37,063 nucleotides of DNA, taken from the NCBI GenBank assembly GCA_020445245.1, contig JAGRHB010000001.1, forward strand, positions 1 to 37,063, in the 5' to 3' direction. Under the pieces are notes generated by a model. It was not told the origin of the DNA. It made no database searches and saw only the letters and a program-made list of their open reading frames with translations. Shown here piece after piece: positions 8,855 to 22,698 of the stretch. How positions within the stretch are numbered: the stretch's first letter is position 1; each line of letters opens with the position of its first letter. This stretch comes from Gammaproteobacteria bacterium. GTDB lineage: Bacteria > Pseudomonadota > Gammaproteobacteria > Chromatiales > Sedimenticolaceae. The position numbers and the translations under genes are program-made.

Positions 8855-10531
8855 CTACGACCCATCCAGCGCACCATGCAGCGTCAGCTGCGGGAATGGA
8901 ATTTCCCAACCGTACTCGGTACAGGCATCGGTGCAGTAGCGTTGCAGCGCGCGGCGCAGGCGGTTGTAGAGATCGCCCACCTCACCCTTGAAGTCCGCTA
9001 TCACGGCCAACTCCAGTGACGACTCGGCAGCACGATTGAACTCGACCCGAAGATTCACCAGCTGCTCGCCGTAACCCTCTGCCTGCAGCCGCGACATGAC
9101 GTAGTCCTGCAGCGATGCAACGACGGTCGTCGTGGCCTCTCGCTGCAGCGCGTAGCTGATACCGATGATTTCCTTGAGCCGAAAACTCACCGCCAGGTTG
9201 CGCGGCGATTTCGCCAGGAAGTCACCCATTGGATAGGTCAGCTTCGCCCCTCCGCGTTCCACCAGCTGAACCAGCTCCGGCGATATGCCGATGACCTTGC
9301 CGCGAACCCCGTCGTTCAGAATCACCCAGTCGCCCTTGCGACACGGAAACCACGGCTCGTCGGATTTGCACGGCCGCGATTTCAGCTTGACCATGTCCTC
9401 GATGTGCAGACGCTGGCTGAGGTCCGCGACCGGGTTGTTGAGAGTACAGAAGAAATTGATCTCCTCGACCAGCCAGGGAATACCGTCAAGGTACAGCCGC
9501 TCCCCCTCGCGCACCGCGCCGATGTTGAGAAAGATCTGCATCTGGTGCCAGTATCTCGGGAGCGTTTGACGCACCGTCAACGCAACCCCGATCAACAGCA
9601 GCAGACCCAGGCTGAACAGCACCCAGTCCTCGACCACGTAGAATACGATCATCGGCCCGATCACGATCAGCGCGAACGTCAGGATGCGGTGGATCAATTC
9701 GACCAGGCGGACCCGGAAACTGCGATGACGGGCCTTGAAGCCGGGAAAGTAGCGCCGCAGCATCGAGAGACTCAGACGTGACAGAAGCACCACCACGAAC
9801 ACGACCAGCAGTGCCTCGGTGATGTACAGCCCGCGCTTCTGGAAGAACGACTTGAGGTAACTCTGCGAAGCTTCGGTGATGGAGGTTTCCGACGCAATCA
9901 GCTTGGACAGCTGTAACTCGGCCGCCTGCAACTCGCTGCTCATGAAGGCCAGCTGCTTTTTCCAGTTGGCCAGCACAGCTGCAACCGCGTCATTCAGCCG
10001 GGGATCATCGCCCTGCCCGGCCAGATTTTCGAGGTTGCCGATAGCCTGCCGGATGATCGGCAGCCGCTCTTCGTAGTAAGCGATCTTCTCCTTCTGGTCG
10101 GCCTTCTGCCTGACATGCGCAGTCATCTCCTTCATCTCATCTATCGCCGGTCGCAACAGCGCGAAGATCTCTTTCTGAAAGTCGAATGCCTCGGTCGTTT
10201 CAGCACGCAGCTTGCTGGCATCGACCCCGGTGGCAACACTTTCGAAGTTTCTGCTGACGGTCTGCAGATCTGCTTCCGCCTTCTCCAGATCCCTGAGCAA
10301 CCCCGCCCGCTCCGGGTCCGATTGGGCCTGCGCAATCCGCGCCTTGATATCCTTGATATCGTCCTGCAGAGAGATGCGCAGACTGATGATGTTGGCAAGC
10401 GTCGTCAGCGTCTCGGCGGCCACCGGATTCGTTCGGCCATCCGTATCGCAATAACCCGGGGCTGACAGCAACAGTGCCAGCAACAGCCCTGGCCAGGCGA
10501 TCGCAAGATGTTTAACGACACGAAAGGGCAT
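8855..10531 (-). CDS. MscS-family mechanosensitive channel-like protein with large N-terminal domain
   Basis: A 558-residue inner-membrane protein. It begins with a signal-like segment ending SAPGYC, followed by about 200 residues rich in charged helical sequence (probable periplasmic coiled coil, roughly residues 30-220). Two or three membrane spans follow (ALLVVFVVVLLS, ILTFALIVIGPMIVFYVV, LFSLGLLLLIGVAL), then a soluble C-terminal beta/alpha region. That region (IGAVREGERLYLDGIPW onward) resembles the MscS beta domain only weakly. Channel function in osmotic protection is therefore inferred. The start at 10531 is supported by AGGAG upstream. A longer in-frame opening to 10588 lacks such a site. 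It follows the lytic transglycosylase gene on the same strand. Confidence 0.75.
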   Translation of the reverse strand: MPFRVVKHLAIAWPGLLLALLLSAPGYCDTDGRTNPVAAETLTTLANIISLRISLQDDIKDIKARIAQAQSDPERAGLLRDLEKAEADLQTVSRNFESVATGVDASKLRAETTEAFDFQKEIFALLRPAIDEMKEMTAHVRQKADQKEKIAYYEERLPIIRQAIGNLENLAGQGDDPRLNDAVAAVLANWKKQLAFMSSELQAAELQLSKLIASETSITEASQSYLKSFFQKRGLYITEALLVVFVVVLLSRLSLSMLRRYFPGFKARHRSFRVRLVELIHRILTFALIVIGPMIVFYVVEDWVLFSLGLLLLIGVALTVRQTLPRYWHQMQIFLNIGAVREGERLYLDGIPWLVEEINFFCTLNNPVADLSQRLHIEDMVKLKSRPCKSDEPWFPCRKGDWVILNDGVRGKVIGISPELVQLVERGGAKLTYPMGDFLAKSPRNLAVSFRLKEIIGISYALQREATTTVVASLQDYVMSRLQAEGYGEQLVNLRVEFNRAAESSLELAVIADFKGEVGDLYNRLRRALQRYCTDACTEYGWEIPFPQLTLHGALDGS

Positions 10532-10621
10532 GCTCTTGCTCCTCAGACAGGATGTGACTTGCAACTGGACCGGCCGGTACCGGGCCAAGGCGAACGGATC
10601 GGGAATGTGAAAGTGTGCCTC

Positions 10622-10644
10622 GGGCCGGGTTCGGCAGCCGGCCC
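10622..10644 (-). other. GC-rich inverted repeat between transglycosylase and MscS-like genes
   Basis: GGGCCGG and CCGGCCC form a 7-bp stem with a 9-nt loop in the 176-nt gap. There is no T-tract, so it may be an attenuating or mRNA-stabilising hairpin rather than a true terminator. Confidence 0.3.
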
Positions 10645-10707
10645 CGCATCGAAATACCGTCCGGCATGCGCCGACGGTTCAGGCCGAAGCAGGGCACGGC
10701 CAACGCG

Positions 10708-12177
10708 TCACCGTGCCGTATTTTTCTTGATATCTTCGCGCGCACGCAACCCGGCCTCGCGCGCCTCGACGGTCAAGCGATAGGAAACATAGTACTTGTA
10801 GATGTTGCGGACATAGGTGACCGGCTCCAGGCCGATCTTCTCTGCGGTAACCATCTCGACATTGTTGAACCACTTGTCCGGATCGAGCCCGCGTTGCGCG
10901 GCAAGCTTGCGCATTTTCGAGATATTTCCCGGACCGGCGTTATAGCTGGCGAATGCAAAGAGGGTACGGTCATTTTCGCTGAAATGCGCATCCTGGAAAT
11001 ACCTGGTCATCAGTCTGTCCATGTACTTCGCGCCTGCATGTATGTTCGGTTCAGCCTGGTGGATATCCCCCACCGCCAGCTCTTTGCCGGTCGCCGGCAT
11101 TATCTGCATGATTCCGACCGCGCCAACGTGACTGCGGGCATTCTGGTCGATGCGGGATTCCTGGAATCCCTGTGCCGCCAACATCAGCGGGTCGAAGCCG
11201 TACTGCTCTCCGCGTTCCCTGAAGATAGCGATGGTGTCTTCGAATCGCTGCCATTCCTTGGCGCCCGTCGGATCCTTGATCTGGCGGACGCGATTCATCA
11301 TCTGTTTGAGCCGGTACGCGGTAACGCCCTGCTTTTTCAGGTGGCGTTTGTGGAAGTCCTGGACTTCCGCGCTCAGCTCCGTACTGCCCTTGCGAAATGC
11401 CCAACCGATCTTTCCACCTTCACGCAGCACGATCTCATCGTGCACCTTGATCTTCGGCAGGACCTGCCCCCACATCGCCGCCTTCCAGTCGTCCACCACG
11501 ATTGCCTGCAACAGTCCGGTGTTCAACATCTCCATCATGTCCTCATCTTCGAGCGCATCCGGCACCAGCACGATGTTCACCGCAGGCTTGCCAGCTTCGA
11601 CGAGGCGCGCATTCAGCGCCACAAGGCTGTCGTAATAGCTTGCCGCACGGCGCACATGCACCGTCTTTCCCGAAAGGTCATCGGTGACTGCAATCTGCGG
11701 CGACGCCGGCCCCGTGACGAGCACCTCACGCACCGTAACACCGTCGTCCGGGGCGAAAAAATCCACAGTCGCCCGACGTTCGGTGGTCGCCGTGAGATTC
11801 CCTGCCGCAATGTCGCCTTTCCCCTCGACGAGGCCAGACAGCAGCCTGTCACGCGTGGTAGGGATCAAGACAACGGTAATTGGCCGCTTGCCGAGGTCTT
11901 TCCTGTACTTGTTGTTGATGAAGGTCTCGAAATCGCGAATCGTTTCGGCACTCAGGCCGCGCTCGCGACCGCGGTCGTTGAAATATAGGCTGCGACTGAA
12001 CGGTACCAGCGCACGAATCACACGTCGTTCCTTCATGCCGCTGAAATCGCCGGTCCAGGGCTTCATTTCGAGCGACAGCGCCCGCTGATCGGCGGCATCA
12101 TCCGCACCGGCGACGCCGGCCCACAAGCCTCCCACCAGCATCGAGGAAACAAGAATCAGGAAACCGCTTTTGAACAC
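10708..12177 (-). CDS. Membrane-bound lytic murein transglycosylase F-like protein (SBP_bac_3 + SLT domains)
   Basis: It cleaves peptidoglycan glycan strands in the periplasm, forming 1,6-anhydro-muramyl ends. The 489-residue layout is an N-terminal signal (VSSMLVGGLWAGVAGA), an extracellular solute-binding-type domain (about residues 50-290) and an SLT lysozyme-like domain (about 310-460). The catalytic glutamate is in GFQESRID, followed by the conserved GAVGIMQIMPATG and FASYNAGPGNI. This is the MltF arrangement. GTG at 12177 was chosen because GGAGGT lies 4 nt upstream. The in-frame TTG at 12189 overlaps that ribosome-binding site. The signal has no clear lipobox. It lies between the cyclase and channel genes, all on the same strand. 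Confidence 0.88.
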   Translation of the reverse strand: MFKSGFLILVSSMLVGGLWAGVAGADDAADQRALSLEMKPWTGDFSGMKERRVIRALVPFSRSLYFNDRGRERGLSAETIRDFETFINNKYRKDLGKRPITVVLIPTTRDRLLSGLVEGKGDIAAGNLTATTERRATVDFFAPDDGVTVREVLVTGPASPQIAVTDDLSGKTVHVRRAASYYDSLVALNARLVEAGKPAVNIVLVPDALEDEDMMEMLNTGLLQAIVVDDWKAAMWGQVLPKIKVHDEIVLREGGKIGWAFRKGSTELSAEVQDFHKRHLKKQGVTAYRLKQMMNRVRQIKDPTGAKEWQRFEDTIAIFRERGEQYGFDPLMLAAQGFQESRIDQNARSHVGAVGIMQIMPATGKELAVGDIHQAEPNIHAGAKYMDRLMTRYFQDAHFSENDRTLFAFASYNAGPGNISKMRKLAAQRGLDPDKWFNNVEMVTAEKIGLEPVTYVRNIYKYYVSYRLTVEAREAGLRAREDIKKNTAR

Positions 12178-12197
12178 ATCAACCTCCAATCACTGAC

Positions 12198-12279
12198 ACC
12201 GGGACATCCCGGTCCTTCCGAGTCTGCAAGGTTGCGATAGTCAGATGACCGCGCCTGTCGGATACCGGCCGGGCGGTCA
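12198..12279 (-). other. Two stem-loops between diguanylate cyclase and transglycosylase genes
   Basis: TGACCGC (12246-12252) pairs with GCGGTCA (12273-12279), which includes the cyclase stop codon. ACCGGG and CCCGGT form a tight 6-bp hairpin with a 4-nt loop at 12198-12213, shortly before the next ribosome-binding site. Neither has a T-tract. They could weaken read-through or mask the downstream start. Confidence 0.3.
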
Positions 12280-13662
12280 GTTCGGGGACGTCACCACGCG
12301 GTTTCGCCCCAGTGCCTTGGCGCTGTACAACGCCTCGTCCGCGCGCTTCAGGCAGGCATCCAGATCTTCTCCGTGACGATACTGCGCCACCCCGAAACTG
12401 CCGGTGACGGTGAGCCGTTGCGCCGCCAGGTCGATCGTCGCCGCTGCAAGCCGACTGCAAAGTCGCTCGGCAAGACTGGTAGCCGCAGCGATTGCAGTCT
12501 GCGGCAGGAGCAACAGGAATTCCTCACCGCCCCATCGGGCCAGTTCGTCGGTCTCACGCAGGCCAAGGCGCATCTCCTCGACGATCCGCAGCAACACCTG
12601 ATCGCCTGCGTCGTGGCCGTGGCGGTCATTGACCTGCTTGAAGTGATCGATGTCCATCAGAATGACGCAGAATTCCTCGGCAGACCTGCCGGCGATCTGC
12701 TCCAGCCGTCGCGTCATGGCCCGACGGTTCAGCACCCCGGTCAGATAGTCGGTGCGCGAGGCCGCTTCGAGGCGCTGTTCCACCCGCCGCCGCTCTGCGA
12801 TTTCCTCCAGCAGGCTGTCGTTGGCGCGCACCAGCTCGACCGTGCGGTCGTCAACCCGCTTTTCCAGTTCATCCCGCGCATGTTGAAGCGATTGCTGGTT
12901 GGCGGTCAGTTGGGTTGCCATGAAATCGAACGACATCGACAGCTGGTCTAATTCGTCGCCGGCAGCCTCGGGGATGGCCGTCGCATCAATCGGGGTCACC
13001 GCCGTGAAACGCTGCGACAGGTTGCGGATGCGCCGGGTGAAACTGCGCGACAGCAGACTGCTGAAAATCGCGGCGAGCAGCAGGGAGAACGCCAGGGACA
13101 ACAGACCTGCCAGCCGGATCTGCTCGAACTTGTCCTGCACCCTGTCCGCATACATATCGATGCCGACAAGGTACTGTCCGACACCCGACTTCAACGGCGA
13201 ATACCCGGACAGGAAATAGCCCCAACGATCACCGGTTATCACCTCGTCGACCGACGGTCGAACGAAACCCTCCATCATTGCCGGGATGCGGTGCGGGTAT
13301 TCCTCACCGGCCACCGCGGGCCGGTCGGCATCCGAATCGAGCACGAAGCTGACGCGTTCACCTTCCTTGCGCATCACATAGATGAAAGCGATATCCGGGT
13401 TGGCGTTGGCGAATGCGCGCAGGCTTTCGATGTACTGCCTGTACACCGGCGTGGCCATATCCCCGACACCCCGAATCTGGTCCAGATCCCTGACATCGAG
13501 TCCCTGGCTGATCAACGCTGCGCTGTTCTGCAGCCGTGACCGCAGCGCCTGCATCAGATTATCGATGGCGCTGAAATAGAAATAGCTTCCGACGCTACCG
13601 GAGACCAGCACAATGGCCGCGAAATGGCTGAGGAAGAGTTTGCTGAAGATCGACAGACGCAT
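12277..13662 (-). CDS. Membrane diguanylate cyclase (sensor-HAMP-GGDEF)
   Basis: It makes cyclic di-GMP from two GTP. The 461-residue protein has an N-terminal membrane span (about residues 8-30), a periplasmic sensor region of ~140 residues, and a second span (LAGLLSLAFSLLLAAIFSSL). A HAMP-like linker and a coiled coil (roughly 240-300) follow, then a C-terminal GGDEF domain. The active-site GGEEF is at 378-382. The allosteric inhibition site RxxD (RETD, 369-372) stands exactly five residues before it, so product inhibition is predicted. DPxxGxxNR is seen as DYLTGVLNRR. ATG 13662 (MRLSIFSKLF) was chosen because the 111 upstream in-frame codons look non-coding and lack a membrane start. The periplasmic ligand is unknown. 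Confidence 0.92.
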   Translation of the reverse strand: MRLSIFSKLFLSHFAAIVLVSGSVGSYFYFSAIDNLMQALRSRLQNSAALISQGLDVRDLDQIRGVGDMATPVYRQYIESLRAFANANPDIAFIYVMRKEGERVSFVLDSDADRPAVAGEEYPHRIPAMMEGFVRPSVDEVITGDRWGYFLSGYSPLKSGVGQYLVGIDMYADRVQDKFEQIRLAGLLSLAFSLLLAAIFSSLLSRSFTRRIRNLSQRFTAVTPIDATAIPEAAGDELDQLSMSFDFMATQLTANQQSLQHARDELEKRVDDRTVELVRANDSLLEEIAERRRVEQRLEAASRTDYLTGVLNRRAMTRRLEQIAGRSAEEFCVILMDIDHFKQVNDRHGHDAGDQVLLRIVEEMRLGLRETDELARWGGEEFLLLLPQTAIAAATSLAERLCSRLAAATIDLAAQRLTVTGSFGVAQYRHGEDLDACLKRADEALYSAKALGRNRVVTSPN

Positions 13663-14010
13663 AGAGGCCGAATCATAACGGAGCGCTGGCGCAGCTGCCA
13701 AAAGGTACTTTCGGCGCACATGCCGGAGGTGCGCGTCACTCGCGTCGAACTGTTGTGGTAAGGCTCGACGCGAGGCAAGGCGCGGGCACCCGGGTAAGCC
13801 GCACCACCGCGACGCCGTCGCGCCCGGGGGTGGTGGCGATGGCCGCGATGAGGTCGAGAGAAAGCAGGCGGGATCTGCGGGCCAATCACTTGGGCAAAGG
13901 CAGATTCTAGCCGCTGCACATGGCCATCCGGGTACACTCGGCAAAACAGGTCGGCTCAACGCCATAACAAAAAACATGCGAACAAAGAATTTCACTCATC
14001 GTCCAGATCC
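13663..14010. other. Divergent intergenic region with 8-bp inverted repeat
   Basis: These 348 bases between the cyclase (minus) and the WYL regulator (plus) hold no gene that I can support. CGCGTCGA (13741-13748) and TCGACGCG (13765-13772) form a perfect inverted repeat with centres 24 bp apart. This spacing would suit a dimeric regulator, possibly the adjacent WYL protein, but no promoter boxes were convincing. Confidence 0.35.
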
Positions 14011-14745
14011 TTGAGCAAACTCGACGAACTCTATCGGCTACACCGCCTGCTTGATGGCCGACGGACAGGCATATCCCTCGCCAACCTGACTGGCGAGCAC
14101 GGCTATGCACGCGCCACGCTCGGCCGTCTGATCGCCGACCTGCGTTACAAACTCAACGCCCCGCTCATCCACGACAAGGAACGCGGTGGCTACCGCTACG
14201 ACACCACCGACGGCCGCTTCGCCTTGCCCGGCCTGTGGTTCACCGCCGACGAACTGCTCGCGCTGGTCACGCTGAAACACCTGCTGGACACACTGGAACC
14301 GGGCCTGCTCGACGACCACCTGCGTCCCCTGCAAACCCGCATCGACCAGTTACTCGCCAGCCGGCACCTCGGTGCGGGCGAGGCCGGCCGCATCCGCCTC
14401 CTGGCCATGGCCGCGCGCCGCAAGAACCTACGACATTTCCAGATCGTCGCCGGCGCCGTTCTGCAAAGGTACCGGCTAAGAATCGACTACTACAACCGCG
14501 GACGAGACGACATCAGCACCCGCGAACTCTCCCCTCAACGTCTCGCCTACTACCGCGACAACTGGTATCTCGACGCCTGGTGCCACGAGAAGAAAGCCCT
14601 GCGCATCTATGCCGTCGAATGCATCCGCGCCGTCGAGCCACTGGCCAAAGCGGCCAAGAACGTGCTCGGATACCCAGGAAGATACCCACGAGGGTTCGGG
14701 CGCCACCCTCGGGCAGGAAGCATTGAACGATTAATCGCGGAATGA
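14011..14745 (+). CDS. WYL-domain transcriptional regulator, C-terminally truncated
   Basis: A DNA-binding regulator of the kind often found beside CRISPR-Cas operons. Of its 244 residues, about 1-65 form a winged helix-turn-helix (LDELYRLHRLL, ATLGRLIADL, then GGYRYD). A middle helical part follows, and the WYL fold at about 150-218 includes LRIDYYNRGRDD, NWYLDAW and IYAVECIRAVEPL. Typical members have ~300-330 residues with a C-terminal WCX region. Here the sequence turns after AAKNV into arginine/glycine-rich residues and stops, and neither other frame restores the domain. The start is a TTG with no clear ribosome-binding site and is uncertain. Its TGA overlaps the ATG of the next reading frame. 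Control of the I-C operon is inferred from position. Confidence 0.8.
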   Translation: MSKLDELYRLHRLLDGRRTGISLANLTGEHGYARATLGRLIADLRYKLNAPLIHDKERGGYRYDTTDGRFALPGLWFTADELLALVTLKHLLDTLEPGLLDDHLRPLQTRIDQLLASRHLGAGEAGRIRLLAMAARRKNLRHFQIVAGAVLQRYRLRIDYYNRGRDDISTRELSPQRLAYYRDNWYLDAWCHEKKALRIYAVECIRAVEPLAKAAKNVLGYPGRYPRGFGRHPRAGSIERLIAE

Positions 14746-14971
14746 AAAGAGAAATGGACGACTTCACTCCATCCGAACTAAATACCATCATTCACTCGAA
14801 GCGGGCCCATCTCTATTACCTGGAACACTGCCGGGTGCTGGTCGATGGCGACCGGGTCAAATACGTCACCGACGCAGGGCGTCAGCAGCTTTATTGGGAC
14901 ATTCCCATCGCCAATACCGCTGCCGCTCTGCTCGCAACAGCAACGTCGACTCCACGAGTCGAGGCAGCGCA

Positions 14972-14975
<4 letters not shown>
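14742..14975 (+). pseudogene. N-terminal fragment of a type I-F cas1 (relic)
   Basis: The 77-codon frame holds, from the ATG at 14754, the start of a type I-F Cas1. Its MDDFTPSELNTIIHSKRA, LYYLEHCRVLV, RVKYVTDAG and YWDIPIANTAAALL segments match the first ~60 residues of Cas1f proteins such as that of Pseudomonas aeruginosa, from my knowledge of the family. A complete Cas1f has about 320 residues. Here homology ends near LLATATST and the frame stops ten codons later, so every catalytic residue is missing. It overlaps the WYL stop (ATGA) and the cas3 start (ATGA), so translation could pass through it into cas3. This is a relic of an earlier I-F locus rather than a working adaptation gene. Confidence 0.85.
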
Positions 14976-19777
<4,802 letters not shown>

Positions 19778-19782
19778 CCCCC

Positions 19783-20691
19783 ATGCACAACCGCTATGAC
19801 TTCATCTATCTGTTCGATGTGAAAGACGGCAACCCCAACGGCGACCCCGATGCGGGCAACCTGCCCCGAGTTGATGCAGAAACTGGTCATGGTCTGGTCA
19901 CCGACGTCTGCCTGAAACGCAAGGTGCGCAACTTCGTCGGCCTCGCACACGGCGAGCAGCCGCCGTTCGAGATCTATGTGAAGGAGAAGGCCGTGCTCAA
20001 CCAGCAGCACGAACGCGCCTATCAGGCGCTGGGCATCGACGCGGCAGGCAAGGAGGGCAAGCGCAAGGGTACGGGCGATCAGGTCGAGCAGGCGCGTGGC
20101 TGGATGTGCCGGAACTTCTTCGACGTGCGGACCTTCGGCGCGGTGATGTCGACCGGGACCAACTGCGGACAGGTGCGCGGCCCGGTGCAGATCACCTTCG
20201 GCCGTTCCATCGACCCGGTCGTTTCATCCGAGCACGCTATTACGCGCATGGCTGTGACCACCGACGCCGAGGCCGAAAAGCAACAGGGCGACAACCGCAC
20301 CATGGGCCGCAAATTCACCGTCCCCTACGGCCTCTACCGCGCCCACGGCTTCGTCAGCGCCCCGCTGGCCGAGCAGACTGGCTTCTCCGACGATGACCTT
20401 GAACTGCTGTGGAAATCACTAGAACAGATGTTCGAGCACGACCACTCCGCCGCACGTGGTCAGATGAGTTCCCGCGGGTTGCTGCTCTTCAAGCACGACG
20501 ACCGCCTCGGCAACGCCCCGGCCCATACGCTGTTCGACCGTGTTGCCATCGAACGGACCGATACAAGCACACCGGCGCGTGATTTCAGCGACTACCGTGT
20601 CTTGTTCGATGGCTCACCCATCGACGACGTGGTCGCACCTGGCGCAGATAAGACACTGGGTAATGGCGTTGTGCTGATTCGGCATAGCTAA
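19783..20691 (+). CDS. cas7c: Cas7c (Csd2), Cascade backbone subunit
   Basis: Multiple copies bind the crRNA spacer and form the helical backbone of Cascade. The 302-residue protein has the Cas7 RRM-like start [19 protein letters not shown], the core [33 protein letters not shown] and the C-terminal [17 protein letters not shown] 19783 has AGGAG 8 nt upstream. An in-frame GTG at 19774 overlapping the cas8c stop is possible but less well placed. It lies between cas8c and cas4 in the standard I-C order. Confidence 0.96.
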   Translation: MHNRYDFIYLFDVKDGNPNGDPDAGNLPRVDAETGHGLVTDVCLKRKVRNFVGLAHGEQPPFEIYVKEKAVLNQQHERAYQALGIDAAGKEGKRKGTGDQVEQARGWMCRNFFDVRTFGAVMSTGTNCGQVRGPVQITFGRSIDPVVSSEHAITRMAVTTDAEAEKQQGDNRTMGRKFTVPYGLYRAHGFVSAPLAEQTGFSDDDLELLWKSLEQMFEHDHSAARGQMSSRGLLLFKHDDRLGNAPAHTLFDRVAIERTDTSTPARDFSDYRVLFDGSPIDDVVAPGADKTLGNGVVLIRHS

Positions 20692-20702
20692 GGCCCGGAA
20701 GC

Positions 20703-21365
20703 GTGAGCGTCGTCACTCCAAAGGGGCAGGAGGATTCGTTCCTGCCCATCTCCGCGCTGCAACACTTCGCATACTGCCCGCGCCAGTTCGCGTTGATTCA
20801 CATCGAGCAGCAGTGGGCAGAGAACCGCTTCACCGCTGAGGGACAGTTGCTGCACCAGCGGGTCAACGATGGCGAATCGGAGCAACGGGGCGATTTGCAT
20901 ATTGCCCGCAGCTTGCGTCTGGCCTGCACCCAACTGCGTGTCAGTGGCGTCGCCGACGTGGTGGAGTTTCACAAGGTGGCACAAGGCGGCTGCGTATTAC
21001 CAGGGCGCGCGGGACGCTGGCAGCCCTATCCCGTGGAATACAAGCGCGGCCGCTCCAAGGCGGATGACTGGGATCGCATCCAACTGTGTGCCCAGGCGAT
21101 GGCGTTGGAGGAGATGTTGAGCGTGTCGGTGTATGAGGGCGGCGTCTTTTATGGCAAGCCGCGCCGGCGCGAACGAGTAGCCATTGATGAGCGATTGCGT
21201 GAAAAAACCCATGCGTTGGCGGTCGCCACCCACACTCTGTTCGAGAATGGCGACACACCGCCACCCGAACCCGGGCCGAAGTGCGATCACTGTTCACTGC
21301 GCGAGATCTGCTCACCCGACAGGGCGAGCGCAAAAGCATACCTGAACCGGATGCTCGACACATGA
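20703..21365 (+). CDS. cas4: Cas4, RecB-like nuclease of spacer acquisition
   Basis: It trims prespacers and selects them by PAM together with Cas1-Cas2. The 220-residue protein has C25 (FAYCPRQFAL) and the C-terminal cluster C194, C197, C203 (CDHCSLREIC) for a [4Fe-4S] centre. The RecB nuclease residues are H51, D85 (GVADVVEFH) and E112/K114 (PVEYKRG). All key residues are present. The start is a GTG at 20703, 11 nt after cas7c, with GGAAG upstream. The stop overlaps the cas1 start as ATGA. Confidence 0.95.
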   Translation: MSVVTPKGQEDSFLPISALQHFAYCPRQFALIHIEQQWAENRFTAEGQLLHQRVNDGESEQRGDLHIARSLRLACTQLRVSGVADVVEFHKVAQGGCVLPGRAGRWQPYPVEYKRGRSKADDWDRIQLCAQAMALEEMLSVSVYEGGVFYGKPRRRERVAIDERLREKTHALAVATHTLFENGDTPPPEPGPKCDHCSLREICSPDRASAKAYLNRMLDT

Positions 21366-22396
21366 GACGTCTGCTCAACACCCTCTACGTCACAACCCAG
21401 GGCGCCTGGCTTGCACGCGAGCGAGAAAACGTACTGGTGCGCGTCGAGCAAGAGACCAAGCTGCGCCTGCCGATCCACACACTGGGCAGCATCATTGGCT
21501 TCGGCCAGGTCAGTGCCAGCGCGCCACTGATGGGGCTGTGCGCGGAGCGCGGTGTCTCGCTCAACTTCTTCACCGAGCATGGACGATTTCTTGCCCGCAT
21601 CGAGGGGCCTGTATCGGGCAATGTCCTCCTGCGGCGTGCGCAGTACCGCACCAGTGACGATCCACAGTCTGCTGCCGACATCGCTGCAACACTGATTGCC
21701 GCGAAGATCGCCAACAGCCGTTTTGTCCTGCAGCGTAGCTTACGAGACAGATCTGGCGAAGCACCCAACCAACCTGTGCAAGCCGCCGTCGATCATTTGG
21801 CCACCCTGTTGAGACGAGTGCGCCACGAACCGATGGACATCGACACTGTACGCGGTTATGAAGGTGCCGCCGCCCGCGCCTACTTCGAGGTATTTGACCA
21901 CCTGATTCTTGGTGGAAACGAAGTCTTCCGATTCGAAGGGCGTAATCGTCGCCCACCACGCGATGCCACCAATGCCCTGCTGTCCTTCATCTACACGCTG
22001 CTGCGCCATGACATCGCTGCCGGACTCGAAGGGGTCGGACTCGATCCGGCGGTCGGCTTTTTGCACCGCGATCGACCCGGCCGCCCTGCGCTGGCGCTCG
22101 ACCTGATGGAAGAATTGCGCGCGCCGCTGGCCGACCGTCTGGTGTTGGCGCTCATCAACCGCAAGCAGTTAAAGGCCAGCGGATTCACTACCACCGAAAG
22201 CGGTGCAGTCAGCATGGACGACGATACCCGCAAAGCCGTACTGGTCGCCTGGCAGGAACGAAAGCGCGAGACCCTACGTCACCCCTATCTGGACGAGACC
22301 GTGGAGATCGGCTTGATTCCTCACCTGCAGGCACTCCTACTCGCCAATTTCCTGCGAGGCAACCTGGACGCCTACCCGGCGTTCATTTGGCGCTGA
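21362..22396 (+). CDS. cas1: Cas1, CRISPR integrase (type I-C)
   Basis: It joins new spacers to the leader-proximal repeat as a complex with Cas2. The 344-residue protein has the normal length. The metal-binding residues are visible as E167 (RGYEGAAARAYF), H235 (VGFLHRDRPG) and D247/E250 (LALDLMEEL). The N-terminal beta domain (NTLYVTTQGAWLARERENV) is complete. ATG 21362 overlaps the cas4 stop. The longer frame from 21281 lies within cas4 and is not credible. This copy is intact, unlike the I-F and I-E cas1 relics nearby. Confidence 0.96.
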   Translation: MRRLLNTLYVTTQGAWLARERENVLVRVEQETKLRLPIHTLGSIIGFGQVSASAPLMGLCAERGVSLNFFTEHGRFLARIEGPVSGNVLLRRAQYRTSDDPQSAADIAATLIAAKIANSRFVLQRSLRDRSGEAPNQPVQAAVDHLATLLRRVRHEPMDIDTVRGYEGAAARAYFEVFDHLILGGNEVFRFEGRNRRPPRDATNALLSFIYTLLRHDIAAGLEGVGLDPAVGFLHRDRPGRPALALDLMEELRAPLADRLVLALINRKQLKASGFTTTESGAVSMDDDTRKAVLVAWQERKRETLRHPYLDETVEIGLIPHLQALLLANFLRGNLDAYPAFIWR

Positions 22397-22407
22397 GGTA
22401 TCAGCTT

Positions 22408-22698
22408 ATGATGGTACTGGTAACCTACGACGTCCGAACAGAGAGTGAAGGCGGTCAGAAAAGGCTCCGCCGTATCGCCAAACTCTGCCAGGATTACGGA
22501 CAACGCGTGCAGTATTCTGTGTTTGAGTGTGTTGTCGATCCTGCACAATGGACGTACCTCAAACAGCAGTTGATCGCCGAGATGGAACTGGATCACGACA
22601 GCCTGCGGTTCTACTTTCTCGGCGCCAATTGGAAGCGACGTGTTGAGCATGTCGGCACCAAACCCGGATACGACCCGTATGGGCCCCTAATTGTCTGA
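22408..22698 (+). CDS. cas2: Cas2, spacer-acquisition subunit (type I-C)
   Basis: The 96-residue protein has the ferredoxin-like start MMVLVTYDVRTES and continues with GQRVQYSVFECVVDPAQW. It bridges two Cas1 dimers. GAGG at 22395-22398 favours the first of two adjacent ATG codons (22408). It starts 11 nt after cas1 and ends the I-C operon. The CRISPR leader begins right after its stop. Confidence 0.95.
   Translation: MMVLVTYDVRTESEGGQKRLRRIAKLCQDYGQRVQYSVFECVVDPAQWTYLKQQLIAEMELDHDSLRFYFLGANWKRRVEHVGTKPGYDPYGPLIV

Noticed and set aside
13663..13995. Extended N-terminus of the diguanylate cyclase from a start at 13995
   Set aside because: The 111 extra residues are Pro/Arg/Cys-rich without a domain, and the natural membrane-anchored start is at 13662.
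14640..14745. A frameshift as the reason for the short WYL protein
   Set aside because: Both other forward frames stop within about 30 codons and give no WCX-like sequence, so a simple frameshift does not restore the domain.
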